Assembly: GCF_900115005.1 (NCBI RefSeq)
Contig: NZ_FOUY01000007.1
Span: forward strand, 62,001 to 126,000
Reading direction: 5' to 3'
DNA: 64,000 bases
DNA from: Pseudonocardia ammonioxydans
GTDB lineage: Bacteria; Actinomycetota; Actinomycetes; Mycobacteriales; Pseudonocardiaceae
Shown: in pieces, positions 50,563 to 58,965 of the stretch
Position numbering within the stretch: position 1 is the stretch's first letter
How the letters are laid out: each line of letters opens with the position of its first letter
Notes under the pieces: model-generated
Told to the model about the DNA's origin: nothing
Seen by the model: only the letters and a program-made list of their open reading frames with translations
Database searches by the model: none
Position numbers and translations under genes: made by a program

Positions 50563-50604
50563 CGGCGCCGACCGACGGGAACACGTTCCCACCGGTCGGC
50601 GCCG
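50563..50604 (-). terminator. Strong compound hairpin behind sodN
   Basis: CGGCGCCGACC pairs with GGTCGGCGCCG (11 bp); inside, GGGAA pairs with TTCCC around CACG, with a small internal loop. Lies 16 nt behind the sodN stop. Confidence 0.75.
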
Positions 50605-50619
50605 CCCTGGAGCCTGTGA

Positions 50620-51027
50620 TCAGGCAGCCTGCTTGGTCTCCCAGAAGATCTTGTCGATCTGGGCGATGTAGTCCAGCAGCTCCTGGCCGGTCTTGGGGTC
50701 GTTCGACCCCTTCGTGCCGGTGGCACCGGCGGCCTTGGTGGCCTTGTTGAACAGCTCGTGCAGCTCCGGGTACTTCTCGAAGTGCGGCGGCTTGAAGTAG
50801 TCGGTCCACAGCACCCAGAGGTGGTGCTTGACCAGGTCGGAGCGCTGCTCCTTGATCTCGATGGCGCGGGCCCGGAAGTCCGCGTCGTCGTTGCCCTGGT
50901 ACTTCTCCTGGATGGCCTTGACCGACTCGGCCTCGATCCGGGCCTGGGCCGGGTCGTAGACGCCGCAGGGGAGGTCGCAGTGTGCGGTGGCCTCCAGCCG
51001 CGGGCGGAGAATGCGGGACAGCCGCAT
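50620..51027 (-). CDS. sodN: Nickel superoxide dismutase precursor
   Basis: 135 residues. The Ni-hook HCDLPCGVY begins at residue 16: His16, Cys17 and Cys21 become His1, Cys2 and Cys6 after the 15-residue leader is cut off. The rest (YDPAQARIEAESVKA, KPPHFEKYPELHELF, YIAQIDKIFWET) follows Streptomyces SodN. AGGGAGGA ribosome site 6 nt before ATG. The maturation protease gene sodX is divergent, 107 bp away. Confidence 0.96.
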   Translation of the reverse strand: MRLSRILRPRLEATAHCDLPCGVYDPAQARIEAESVKAIQEKYQGNDDADFRARAIEIKEQRSDLVKHHLWVLWTDYFKPPHFEKYPELHELFNKATKAAGATGTKGSNDPKTGQELLDYIAQIDKIFWETKQAA

Positions 51028-51134
51028 GAAATCCTCCCTGGTGGGTGATCGTTCTGGCGACGACGACCCTACCCCTGTGACCGGGGCGCAGCAGGGGGCA
51101 CGTTGAGGAGATCCACTCTGGAGGGAGGCGCGAC

Positions 51135-51443
51135 GTGCGCTGGCGGAGGGTGACCGTGCGGGGCCCGTCGATGTCCCCCGCGCTCGCCGACGGCGACGTC
51201 GTGCTGGTCCGGTTCGACGCGCCGGTGCGGCCCGGTGACGTCGTGCTGGTCACCTGGGACGCGCGGCCCGGTCAGCTGTCGGTGAAGCGGGCGGTGCGTC
51301 CGGACGACGACGGCTGGCACGTCCGCGGCGACAACCCGTTCGGCTCGACCGACTCGGCCACGCTGGGACCGGCCCGGGTGCGGGCGGTGGCCCGGCTGCG
51401 GCTGTGGCCGCGACCCGGCCGGATCCCGCCCGGCCGCCGCTGA
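51135..51443 (+). CDS. sodX: Nickel SOD maturation protease SodX
   Basis: 102-residue S26 (signal peptidase-like) protease with catalytic Ser in GPSMSPAL (about residue 12) and Lys in SVKRAV, but no membrane anchor. It is expected to remove the SodN leader so that His1 can bind nickel. GTG start with GGAGG about 8 nt upstream. The pair sodN-sodX is conserved in actinobacteria. Confidence 0.9.
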   Translation: MRWRRVTVRGPSMSPALADGDVVLVRFDAPVRPGDVVLVTWDARPGQLSVKRAVRPDDDGWHVRGDNPFGSTDSATLGPARVRAVARLRLWPRPGRIPPGRR

Positions 51444-51511
51444 CCGTCGGCGTCCGGGGCGGGGCCGACCGGCGAGTCCGGGAGCGCGCCCGGTGGGTCC
51501 GGGAAGGTCGC

Positions 51512-52642
51512 TCACCGGAGCGTCCGGAAGAACCCCCGCAGCTCGTCCACGAACGTCTCGGGCTGCTCCAGCGAGGCGAAGTGCCCGCCCACCTCGGGCC
51601 GGGTGAACCACCGGAGGTCGGTGTAGCGGCGCTGCAGCCAGTGCCGGGGCAGCTTCACCATCTCGTGCGGGAACTGGGCGATGCCGGTCGGGACGGCGAC
51701 GTCGTCCATCCGGCGCCGCGCGTAGCTCTCCCAGTAGATCCGCGCCGACGAGGCGCCCGCCCCGTTCAGCCAGTACTGCATCACGTTGTCCAGCAACCGG
51801 TCCCGGGTGATCACGTTCTCCGGGTGCCCGGCACAGTCGGTCCAGTCCCAGAACTTCTCGACGATCCACGTGCACTGGGCGACGGGCGAGTCGACCAGCC
51901 CGTACCCGATGGTCTGCGGCCGCGTGCGCTGCTCGGTGGAGTACCCGGTGCCGTAGCGCTCGAAGTCCTTGGAGAACGCGATGTCGCGCTTCTCCTGCTC
52001 GGACAGCGGCTGGTCGTCGTCGTCCGGCTTCGGCGCGAGCGCCATGGTCAGGTGGATGCCGTGCAGCATCTCCGGCGCCGCCGTCCCGAGCGCCGAGGTG
52101 ATCATCGATCCCCAGTCGCCGCCCTGCGCGGCGAACCGGTCGTACCCGAGCCGGTCCATCAGCTGGGCCCACGCCACCGCGATCCGCTCCACGCCCCACC
52201 CGGCCACGGCGGGCTTGCCGGAGAACCCGAAGCCGGGCAGCGTCGGGACCACCACGTGGAAGGCGTCGGCCGGGTCCTCGGGATCGGTCAGCGCGGGCAG
52301 GACGTCGAGGAACTCGACGATCGAGCCCGGCCAGCCGTGGGTGAGCAGCAGCGGCATCGCCCCGGGGTGCCGCGAGCGCGCGTGCAGCAGGTGCACCTCG
52401 ACCGAGTCGTCGCCGCCGCCGTCGAGGTCGGTGCGGAACTGCGGCCAGGAGTTGATCTCCGCCTCGACCCGGCGCCAGTCGTAGCGGGTCCGCCAGTACT
52501 CGCAGAGCTCGCGGGCGTAGTCCAGCGGGAGGCCCTGGGCCCAGCCGTCGACGGTGGCCGGGTCCGGCCAGCGGGTCCGGGCGAGCCGCTCGCGCAGGTC
52601 GTCGAGCTCGGCCTCGGGGATCTCGATGCGGAAGTCGCGCAC
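51512..52642 (-). CDS. Epoxide hydrolase
   Basis: 376 residues, alpha/beta hydrolase with the epoxide-hydrolase N-terminal domain (FRIEIPEAELDDLRERLARTRWP). HGWPGS gives the oxyanion hole, GGDWGS the nucleophilic Asp, GGHFASLEQP the catalytic His. It likely opens xenobiotic epoxides. Beside an aromatic degradation cluster but on the opposite strand. Confidence 0.88.
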   Translation of the reverse strand: MRDFRIEIPEAELDDLRERLARTRWPDPATVDGWAQGLPLDYARELCEYWRTRYDWRRVEAEINSWPQFRTDLDGGGDDSVEVHLLHARSRHPGAMPLLLTHGWPGSIVEFLDVLPALTDPEDPADAFHVVVPTLPGFGFSGKPAVAGWGVERIAVAWAQLMDRLGYDRFAAQGGDWGSMITSALGTAAPEMLHGIHLTMALAPKPDDDDQPLSEQEKRDIAFSKDFERYGTGYSTEQRTRPQTIGYGLVDSPVAQCTWIVEKFWDWTDCAGHPENVITRDRLLDNVMQYWLNGAGASSARIYWESYARRRMDDVAVPTGIAQFPHEMVKLPRHWLQRRYTDLRWFTRPEVGGHFASLEQPETFVDELRGFFRTLR

Positions 52643-52712
52643 GCCGCCACCGTGGCACGACCGGCGCCACGGCGTCCCGTCCGCCGCCGCATCGGAACGA
52701 TCACGAAAGTGC

Positions 52713-53474
52713 TCACTGCGGCGCGAGCGCGCGGCTGATGCCGCGCGCCGCCGCCCGGACGGCGGGGACCCAGGTGTGCGGGTTCGTCCCGACCGCGGGC
52801 ACGACGATCGACAGCGCCGCGACGACCGGGCCGCTGCCCTGGCTCACCGGTGCCGCCACCGACAGCGAGACCGCCTCGATCTGCCGGTCGGAGATCACGA
52901 AGCCACCGGAGCGGACCTGCGCGAGCAGCGACCGGACGCCGCCGGGGTCGCACACCGTGTACGGGGTGAACCGGCGCAGCGGGCGGGCGAGGACCCGCTC
53001 GACGTCGTCGGGGTCGGCGTGGGCGAGCAGCACCAGGCCGACCCCGGTGGCGTGCGCCGGCAGCCGCGAGCCGGACCGGGTGACGATCGAGACGGCGTCC
53101 CGGCTGGAGAGCCGCTCGACGTAGACCACCTCGCCCGGGTCCTCGGGGTCCAGGACGGCCAGCTGGACGTTGTGCCGGGTCACCTCGTGCAGGTCCTCGA
53201 GGAAGGGCATCGCCGCGTCCCGCAGATCGTGGCTGGCCGGTGCCAGGTGGGCGATCTCCCAGAGCCGCAGGCCGATCCGGTAGCGGCCGTCGTCGCCGCG
53301 GTGCAGCGCACCGCCGGCGGCGAGCTCGCCGACGATCCGGTGGGCGGTGGTCAGCGGCAGCCCGGTGCGCTTCGCGATCTCGGACAGGCCGAGCACCGGG
53401 GCCTCGGCGGTGAACGCGCCGAGGACGTCCAGTACCCGGGCGGTGACCCCCGAACGGACCGGTCGTGACGCCAT
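52713..53474 (-). CDS. IclR-family regulator of the pob/pca genes
   Basis: 253 residues. N-terminal winged helix (GLSEIAKRTGLPLTTAHRIV) and C-terminal effector domain (SRLPAHATGVGLVLLA). IclR members such as PobR and PcaR/PcaU control aromatic acid pathways; the divergent position to pobA supports that here. An inverted repeat in the 70-bp intergenic region is a candidate operator. ATG at 53474. Confidence 0.88.
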   Translation of the reverse strand: MASRPVRSGVTARVLDVLGAFTAEAPVLGLSEIAKRTGLPLTTAHRIVGELAAGGALHRGDDGRYRIGLRLWEIAHLAPASHDLRDAAMPFLEDLHEVTRHNVQLAVLDPEDPGEVVYVERLSSRDAVSIVTRSGSRLPAHATGVGLVLLAHADPDDVERVLARPLRRFTPYTVCDPGGVRSLLAQVRSGGFVISDRQIEAVSLSVAAPVSQGSGPVVAALSIVVPAVGTNPHTWVPAVRAAARGISRALAPQ

Positions 53475-53485
53475 GACCGGGCATT

Positions 53486-53502
53486 CTTCCGCACAGTGGA
53501 AG
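53486..53502. promoter_or_regulatory. Candidate IclR operator
   Basis: CTTCCGCACAGTGGAAG: 5-bp arms around 7 nt, between the regulator and pobA, 12 bp before the regulator start and 42 bp before pobA. Confidence 0.4.
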
Positions 53503-53544
53503 CTGGGTCGAGCCGGGGGCCGCGGGTCGGGGACAGTTTTCCGT

Positions 53545-54768
53545 ATGACGGCACGGCAGGAGTCCAGGACGCAGGTCGGCATCGTGGGGGCGGGGCCCGC
53601 CGGGCTCGTGCTGGCCACGTTGCTGGCCCGCGCCGGCATCGACTCGGTCGTGCTGGAGGCCCGCAGCCGCGCCTACGTCCAGGCCCGGGTCCGGGCCGGC
53701 GTCCTGGAGGCCCCGACCGTCGACCTGCTGCGCGAGGCAGGCGTCGCCGGGCGGCTGGACCGGGAGGGCATGCCGCACACCGGGATCTCGCTGCGCTTCG
53801 CCGAGACCCCCGGCGGGCCGGCCGAGGACCACCGGATCGACTTCGCCGACCTCGTCGGCCGGGGGATCACCGTGTACGGCCAGCAGGAGGTGGTCAAGGA
53901 CCTGCTCGCCGACCGGATCGACGACGCCGGGTTGCCGGTCGAGTTCGAGGTGTCCGGCGTCGAGATCCACGACGTCACCACGGACGCGCCGTCGATCACC
54001 TACACCGCCGCGGACGGGACGGCCCACCGGCTGCGCTGCGACGTCGTCGCCGGGTGCGACGGGTTCCACGGCACCGCGCGCTCGGTCGTGGCGCCGGAGA
54101 TCGTCGAACGCGTCTACCCGTTCGGCTGGCTGGGCGTGCTGGCGCAGGCCGCCCCCACCACCGACGAGCTGGTCTACTCCCACCACGACAACGGCTTCGC
54201 GCTGTACTCGATGCGCAGCCCCGAGGTCACCCGGCTCTACCTGCAGGTCCCGCCCGACACCGAGGCGGGCAGCTGGTCGGAGGCCCGGATCTGGGACGAG
54301 CTGCAGACCCGGCTGGCCTGCGACGGCTTCACCCTGAACGAGGGGGAGCTGCTCGAGAAGCCGAGCGTGACCGGCATGCGCAGCATGGTCGCCTCGCCGA
54401 TGCGGCACGGGCGGCTGTTCCTGGCCGGCGACGCCGCGCACATCGTGCCGCCGACCGGCGCCAAGGGGATGAACCTGGCGATCGCCGACGTGCGGGTGCT
54501 GGCCGAGGCCGTCGAGCGGTTCTACCGCGACGGCGACGAGCGCGGGTTCGACGACTACTCGGCGACCTGCCTGCGCCGGGTCTGGCGGGCCGAGCACTTC
54601 TCCTGGTTCATGACGTCGATGCTGCACCGCTTCGACTCCTCGACCGAGGCCGGTGACCCGTTCGGCGTCGGGCTCCAGCGCTCGCAGCTGCGCTACACGG
54701 TGACGTCCCGGGCCGCCGCGACGAGCCTGGCGGAGAACTACGTCGGACTGCCGCACGGGGCCGTCTGA
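53545..54768 (+). CDS. pobA: 4-hydroxybenzoate 3-monooxygenase
   Basis: 407 residues. FAD/NADPH aromatic hydroxylase making protocatechuate. FAD motif VGIVGAGPAGLVLATLLARAG, the DG-type motif CDVVAGCDGFHG, and GRLFLAGDAAHIVPPTGAKG are typical PobA features. The product is the substrate of PcaHG, encoded 29 nt downstream. Confidence 0.93.
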   Translation: MTARQESRTQVGIVGAGPAGLVLATLLARAGIDSVVLEARSRAYVQARVRAGVLEAPTVDLLREAGVAGRLDREGMPHTGISLRFAETPGGPAEDHRIDFADLVGRGITVYGQQEVVKDLLADRIDDAGLPVEFEVSGVEIHDVTTDAPSITYTAADGTAHRLRCDVVAGCDGFHGTARSVVAPEIVERVYPFGWLGVLAQAAPTTDELVYSHHDNGFALYSMRSPEVTRLYLQVPPDTEAGSWSEARIWDELQTRLACDGFTLNEGELLEKPSVTGMRSMVASPMRHGRLFLAGDAAHIVPPTGAKGMNLAIADVRVLAEAVERFYRDGDERGFDDYSATCLRRVWRAEHFSWFMTSMLHRFDSSTEAGDPFGVGLQRSQLRYTVTSRAAATSLAENYVGLPHGAV

Positions 54769-54797
54769 CCCACCACCCACGAGAGAGGACGCCGTCG

Positions 54798-55526
54798 ATG
54801 GCCCAGCCGGCCGAACGAACCCCGACGCTCCCGCCGTACGCGCCGGTGCCCGAGGGCACCCACGCGCCGCTGGACTTCCCGGGCTACCGGAGCACCGGGC
54901 TGCGTGCCCCGGTCCGGCAGCCGGTGATCCTGCCGCACCGGCTCACCGAGGTCACCGGGCCGCTGCTGACCGGGCCGATCCGCCCCGGCGACGACGACCT
55001 GACCCTCGGCGAGCACGGGGAGGCCCAGGGCCAGCGGATCATCGTGTTCGGGCGGGTCGCGGACTCCGACGGCCGCCCGGTCCCGGACACCCTCGTCGAG
55101 ATCTGGCAGGCCAACGCCGCGGGCCGGTACGCGCACCGGTGGGACGACTGGCCCGCCCCGCTCGACCCGAACTTCACCGGCGGCGGGCGGGTGCTCACCG
55201 ACGCCCACGGCGACTACTCGTTCACCACGATCAAGCCGGGCGCCTACCCGTGGGGCAACCACCACAACGCCTGGCGCCCCGCGCACATCCACTTCTCGCT
55301 GTTCGGGCGGGCGTTCACCCAGCGCCTGGTGACCCAGATGTACTTCCCGGACGACCCGCTGTTCGCCCAGGACCCGATCTACAACTCGGTGCCAGAGGGC
55401 GCGCGCGAGCGCATGATCTCCACCTTCGACCTGGACGCGACCCGGCCCGAGTGGGCGCTCGCGTTCCGGTTCGACATCGTCCTGCGCGGGCGGGAGCAGA
55501 CCCCGTTCGAGGAGCCGCACGCATGA
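54798..55526 (+). CDS. pcaH: Protocatechuate 3,4-dioxygenase beta subunit
   Basis: 242 residues; intradiol ring-cleaving, non-heme Fe(III). Iron ligands are visible: Tyr in AAGRYAHRW, Tyr in KPGAYPWG, and two His in RPAHIHFSLFG. Forms an alpha-beta complex with PcaG. GAGAGAGGA ribosome site before the ATG. Ends in a 4-nt overlap with pcaG. Confidence 0.95.
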   Translation: MAQPAERTPTLPPYAPVPEGTHAPLDFPGYRSTGLRAPVRQPVILPHRLTEVTGPLLTGPIRPGDDDLTLGEHGEAQGQRIIVFGRVADSDGRPVPDTLVEIWQANAAGRYAHRWDDWPAPLDPNFTGGGRVLTDAHGDYSFTTIKPGAYPWGNHHNAWRPAHIHFSLFGRAFTQRLVTQMYFPDDPLFAQDPIYNSVPEGARERMISTFDLDATRPEWALAFRFDIVLRGREQTPFEEPHA

Positions 55527-56131
55527 GCACCGACCGACCCGGGCAGCTGACCCCCTCCCAGACCGTCGGGCCCTACCTCGCCCTCGGGTTGCCGTGGCCG
55601 GACGGCCCGGACGTCGTCCCGGAGGGCACGCCGGGTGCGGTGACGATCGGCGGGACCGTGTACGACGGCGCCGGCGAGCCCGTCGTCGACGCGATGATCG
55701 AGACCTGGCAGGCGGACCCGGACGGCCGGTTCGACCATCCCGACGACCCGCGCGGTGCCCGGACACCGGCGGTCGAGGGCTTCCGCGGGTTCGGCCGGGC
55801 CGCGACCGACGACCGGGGCCGCTGGAGCGTGCGCACGGTGCTGCCCGGCGCGCTGCCCGTGTTCGACGCGCTGCCCGTGTTCGACGGGGCCGCGGACGTG
55901 CGGGAGGCCCCGCACATCGACGTCTCGGTGTTCGCCCGCGGACTGCTCGACCGGCTCGTGACCCGGATCTACCTCCCCGGGAACGCCGAGGCCAACGCCG
56001 CCGACCCGCTGCTGTCGTCGGTGCCCGCCGAGCGGCGCGGCACCCTGGTCGCGGTCGCCGAGGCGCCGGACCGCTACCGGTTCGACATCCGGCTGCGCGG
56101 CGACGGGGAGACGGTTTTCCTGCAGATCTGA
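55523..56131 (+). CDS. pcaG: Protocatechuate 3,4-dioxygenase alpha subunit
   Basis: 202 residues. TPSQTVGPYLALGL at the N-terminus and the APHIDVSVFARGLL segment match PcaG; alpha subunits lack the iron ligands, as here. Contains a perfect in-frame 18-bp duplication giving ALPVFD twice (about residues 110-121). The 3' end is the first unit of a 21-bp tandem repeat. Confidence 0.94.
   Translation: MSTDRPGQLTPSQTVGPYLALGLPWPDGPDVVPEGTPGAVTIGGTVYDGAGEPVVDAMIETWQADPDGRFDHPDDPRGARTPAVEGFRGFGRAATDDRGRWSVRTVLPGALPVFDALPVFDGAADVREAPHIDVSVFARGLLDRLVTRIYLPGNAEANAADPLLSSVPAERRGTLVAVAEAPDRYRFDIRLRGDGETVFLQI
55850..55885 (+). repeat. Perfect 18-bp tandem duplication in pcaG
   Basis: GCGCTGCCCGTGTTCGAC twice in direct contact, adding six residues in frame. 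Both copies are identical, which suggests a recent event. Confidence 0.95.
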
Positions 56132-56203
56132 GGGCCGTCCTTGCAGATCCGAGGGCCGTCCTGGCAGATCCGAGGGTCGTCCGGCAGCTCCGGGGGCGGT
56201 CCT
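56121..56203. repeat. 21-bp tandem repeat, four units, from the pcaG stop
   Basis: Units with TGCAGATCCGAGGGCCGTCC at 56121, 56142, 56163 and 56184, increasingly diverged. The first includes the last pcaG codons and the stop. Confidence 0.85.
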
Positions 56204-56303
56204 GCCGAGCTGGGCGTGACGGTGTGACAACGTTCGCGGGCGTCCGCCTCGTCCGTACCGGGGATCCCTGTCAAGATCGGTGGAGGAGGCGGCGGGAGGA
56301 CCG

Positions 56304-56903
56304 GTGGACGCAGCACCCACCCCGGAACGGGGACGACGGACGTGGCCGGGTGCCGGCCTGCGCCGGCTGCGTGCGCGGCACCCGCTGGCCGTCCAGCTCG
56401 CCCGTTACGCGCTCGTCGGCGGTGCGGCGACCGCGCTGAACGCCGGGCTGTTCCTGCTGTTCCGGCCGCTGCTGCCCGCAGTACCGGCGAACCTGCTCTC
56501 GCTCACCGTCACCACCGCGCTCAGCACCGAGCTGAACCGGCGGCTCGCGTTCGGCGGTGCCCGCGCCCACCGGCTCCGGGAATGGGTGCAGGACCTGGGC
56601 ACGATCGCCTTCTACGCCACCTACAGCTCCGGTGTGCTGCTCGCGCTGCAGTGGCTGGTCGGCGCGCCCACGCCGGGGCAGGAGGCGGCCGCGGTCGCGG
56701 TGGCCAGCGTCGGGGGCGGCCTGCTCCGGTTCGCGGTGCTGCGGTTCTGGGTGTTCGATCTGCGGGATCGCCGCTCCCACGTCGCGGGCCCCCACGACGC
56801 CGGCCCTGACGACGCCGGCCCTGACGACGACAGCTCCCGCGACGACGTACGACCGGCTGGAGGTCCTCAGCAGTGTTCGGCGACTTCACCACCTTCGACC
56901 TGA
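56304..56903 (+). CDS. GtrA-family membrane protein
   Basis: 199 residues with four transmembrane helices. LARYALVGGAATALNAGLF and the STELNRRLAF motif match GtrA, proposed to help move polyprenyl-linked sugars across the membrane. GTG 56304 is preferred because GGGAGGA stands 4 nt before it; GTG 56280 is also open. The C-terminal tail has a 15-bp repeat giving DAGPD twice. Overlaps the next gene by 31 bp. Confidence 0.78.
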   Translation: MDAAPTPERGRRTWPGAGLRRLRARHPLAVQLARYALVGGAATALNAGLFLLFRPLLPAVPANLLSLTVTTALSTELNRRLAFGGARAHRLREWVQDLGTIAFYATYSSGVLLALQWLVGAPTPGQEAAAVAVASVGGGLLRFAVLRFWVFDLRDRRSHVAGPHDAGPDDAGPDDDSSRDDVRPAGGPQQCSATSPPST

Positions 56904-57772
56904 CCGTCGGCCCGGACGCGGTGCCGATCCACGGCGTCCGGGGCGGGGACGGGCCGCCGGTCCTGCTGCTGCACGGGTTCCCGCAGGCCCACGCGATGTG
57001 GGCACCGGTGGCCGAGGAGCTGGCCCGCGACCACACCGTCGTCTGCACCGACCTGCGCGGCTACGGGGAGTCCGGCCGCCCGGAGTCCGGCGACGACCAC
57101 GCGGGCTACTCGTTCCGCGCGATGGCGGCCGACCAGGTCGAGGTGATGTCCCGGCTCGGGTTCGACGGCTTCGCCGTGGCCGGGCACGACCGCGGCGCGC
57201 GGGTCACCCACCGGATGCTGCTCGACCACCCCGAGCGGGTCACCCGGGCCGCGCTGCTCGACATCCTGCCCACGGCCTACGTCTACGGCCACGTCGACCG
57301 GGCGCTGGCGACCGCGTACTACCACTGGTTCTTCTTCATCCAGCCGGCCGACCTGCCGGAACGGCTCATCTCGGCCGACCCGGTCGGCTACCTGCACACG
57401 CTGCTCGGCGGCTGGGGCTCCGGGCTGGACGCGCACCCGCCGCAGGCGCTCGCAGCCTACGAGCGGGCGTTCGCCGACCCCGCGGCGCGGCACGCGATGC
57501 TGGAGGACTACCGGGCGGGTGCGTCGATCGACCTGGAGCACGACGCCGCCGCGGACGGCGCCGGGCAGCGGATCTCGGTCCCCACCCTGGTGCTGTGGGG
57601 CGGCGCCGGGGTGGTCGGGGCGAACGCGGAGAGCCCGCTGCAGGTGTGGCGGCGCGCGGCGGTGGGCCCGGACCTCGTCACCGGGCGCGCGCTGCCCGGT
57701 GCCGGGCACTTCCTCGTCGACGAGCAGCCGGACGTCGTGCTCGGCGAGCTCCGGGACTTCCTGCGCAGCTGA
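56873..57772 (+). CDS. Haloacetate (fluoroacetate) dehalogenase-like hydrolase
   Basis: 299-residue alpha/beta hydrolase. Nucleophile Asp106 in GHDRGAR with Arg107 and Arg110, second acid Asp130 (LLDILPT), halide-pocket His151-Trp152 (YYHWF) and Tyr213 (EDYRAG), base His279 (GAGHF). Order and spacing match what I recall of fluoroacetate dehalogenase (Asp110, Arg111, Arg114, Asp134, His155, Trp156, Tyr219, His280). So a C-F or C-Cl cleaving enzyme is likely; epoxide hydrolase activity is the main alternative. GTG start overlaps the GtrA gene. Confidence 0.78.
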   Translation: MFGDFTTFDLTVGPDAVPIHGVRGGDGPPVLLLHGFPQAHAMWAPVAEELARDHTVVCTDLRGYGESGRPESGDDHAGYSFRAMAADQVEVMSRLGFDGFAVAGHDRGARVTHRMLLDHPERVTRAALLDILPTAYVYGHVDRALATAYYHWFFFIQPADLPERLISADPVGYLHTLLGGWGSGLDAHPPQALAAYERAFADPAARHAMLEDYRAGASIDLEHDAAADGAGQRISVPTLVLWGGAGVVGANAESPLQVWRRAAVGPDLVTGRALPGAGHFLVDEQPDVVLGELRDFLRS

Positions 57773-57801
57773 AAGCGGACACGGGTGGAAGAATCGCCCG
57801 C

Positions 57802-58056
57802 ATGCGACGAACAACGCTCTCCCGGGCGGCGCTCGGCACCCTCGCCGCGCTCGCCCTCGTGTTCACCACCGCCGGCGCCTGCGGCCCGGCGGAGGAGGCC
57901 CCGGCTCCGCCCCAGCAGCAGCAAGAGCAGCAGGGCGGTGACGACGGGGACGACGACCGCGGCGACGATGACCAGCAGGGCGGCGACCAGCAGGGCGGCG
58001 ACCAGCAGGGCGGCGGGCAGCAGGGCGGCGAGCAGGACGACAGGGACGACGACTGA
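57802..58056 (+). CDS. Small exported repeat protein, possible lipoprotein
   Basis: 84 residues. Positively charged N-terminus, hydrophobic stretch (about 9-24), then TTAGAC with a Cys that could be lipid-modified, although the lipobox is weak (no Leu/Val at -3). The rest is Gln/Gly/Asp: four QQGG repeats from a 15-bp DNA repeat and an acidic end. Function unknown. A homopolymeric protein of this sort could be a spurious call, but the signal and start look real. Confidence 0.6.
   Translation: MRRTTLSRAALGTLAALALVFTTAGACGPAEEAPAPPQQQQEQQGGDDGDDDRGDDDQQGGDQQGGDQQGGGQQGGEQDDRDDD
57970..58029 (+). repeat. 15-bp tandem repeat, four units
   Basis: GACCAGCAGGGCGGC at 57970, 57985, 58000 and a one-base variant at 58015; codes for DQQGG repeats. 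Confidence 0.9.
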
Positions 58057-58086
58057 CGGCGGCCGGGCCCGCCGCCTGACACGGCT

Positions 58087-58120
58087 GTGGCCCGGCACCC
58101 CTGACGAGGTGCCGGGCCAC
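58087..58120. terminator. Strong hairpin between convergent genes
   Basis: GTGGCCCGGCACC pairs with GGTGCCGGGCCAC (13 bp, extendable by wobble pairs) around an 8-nt loop, between the small exported protein and the betaine operon. Confidence 0.75.
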
Positions 58121-58134
58121 GGCTCGTGCGGAAA

Positions 58135-58965
58135 TCAGCCCTTGATCGCGTGCACGACGCCCCAGGTGAGCTTGCCGGCGTTGCCGCCGTCCACCCAGTG
58201 CTGCAGGCCCGCCTTCATGTTGGTGATGTAGGTGTCCGAGATCGCCGCGGCCAGCTCCTGCTCCCGCGCGACGAGCTCCTCACGGACGCGCCCGTAGTGC
58301 GTCGGCAGCTGGGCGGCGTGGTCGTGGAAGGTGACCGAGGTGAAGCCGCGCTTCTCCAGCCCGCCGGTGTAGAAGCCGGGGGTGGCCATCGTCGCCAGCT
58401 GGATCCGGTCCAGGATCGGCTGGATCGACGACTGGTCGAGCCCGTCGACGGCCATCGGGTCGGTGAACACGACCTGCCCGCCCGGCTTCAGCACGCGGGC
58501 GGCCTCGTCGAGGACCCGGTCCCGGTCCCCGGAGTGCAGGAACGCGTCCTGGGACCAGACGACGTCGATGGAGGCGTCCTCGACGGGCACGTCCTCGAAC
58601 GTCCCGGTGGCGACGCTCACCAGCTTCTCGAGCCCCTGCTCGGTGGTGAGCCGGGTGTTGCGCTCGTTCTCCACCGGCGACAGGTTGAGGCAGTGCACCT
58701 TCGCGCCGTGGTTGCGGGCGAGCTGGCGGGCGGCGCCGCCGTAGCCCGAACCGAGGTCGAGCACCTGGGTGCCCGCCCCGATGCCGGCGATCTCGGCCAT
58801 CCGCGCGACGGTGCGGCGGCTCGCGGCCGCGATCTCCTCACCCGGGGTCTCGTAGAGGCCGACGTGGATGTCCTCGCCGCCCCAGACCAGGGAGTAGAAG
58901 TTGTCGGCGTCCTCGGAGTCGTAGTAGCTGCGAGCGGTCTTCTCGGCGGCCTGTGCCTGGGTCAC
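58135..58965 (-). CDS. Sarcosine/dimethylglycine N-methyltransferase
   Basis: 276 residues. SAM motif VLDLGSGYGGAAR, then SQDAFLHSGDRDRVL and FTDPMAVDG as in the SDMT enzymes of halophilic actinomycetes (Actinopolyspora). Carries the last methylations of glycine betaine synthesis. GTG start overlaps the stop of the glycine/sarcosine methyltransferase gene (GTGA), so both enzymes are made together. Osmoprotection is the expected role. Confidence 0.9.
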   Translation of the reverse strand: MTQAQAAEKTARSYYDSEDADNFYSLVWGGEDIHVGLYETPGEEIAAASRRTVARMAEIAGIGAGTQVLDLGSGYGGAARQLARNHGAKVHCLNLSPVENERNTRLTTEQGLEKLVSVATGTFEDVPVEDASIDVVWSQDAFLHSGDRDRVLDEAARVLKPGGQVVFTDPMAVDGLDQSSIQPILDRIQLATMATPGFYTGGLEKRGFTSVTFHDHAAQLPTHYGRVREELVAREQELAAAISDTYITNMKAGLQHWVDGGNAGKLTWGVVHAIKG

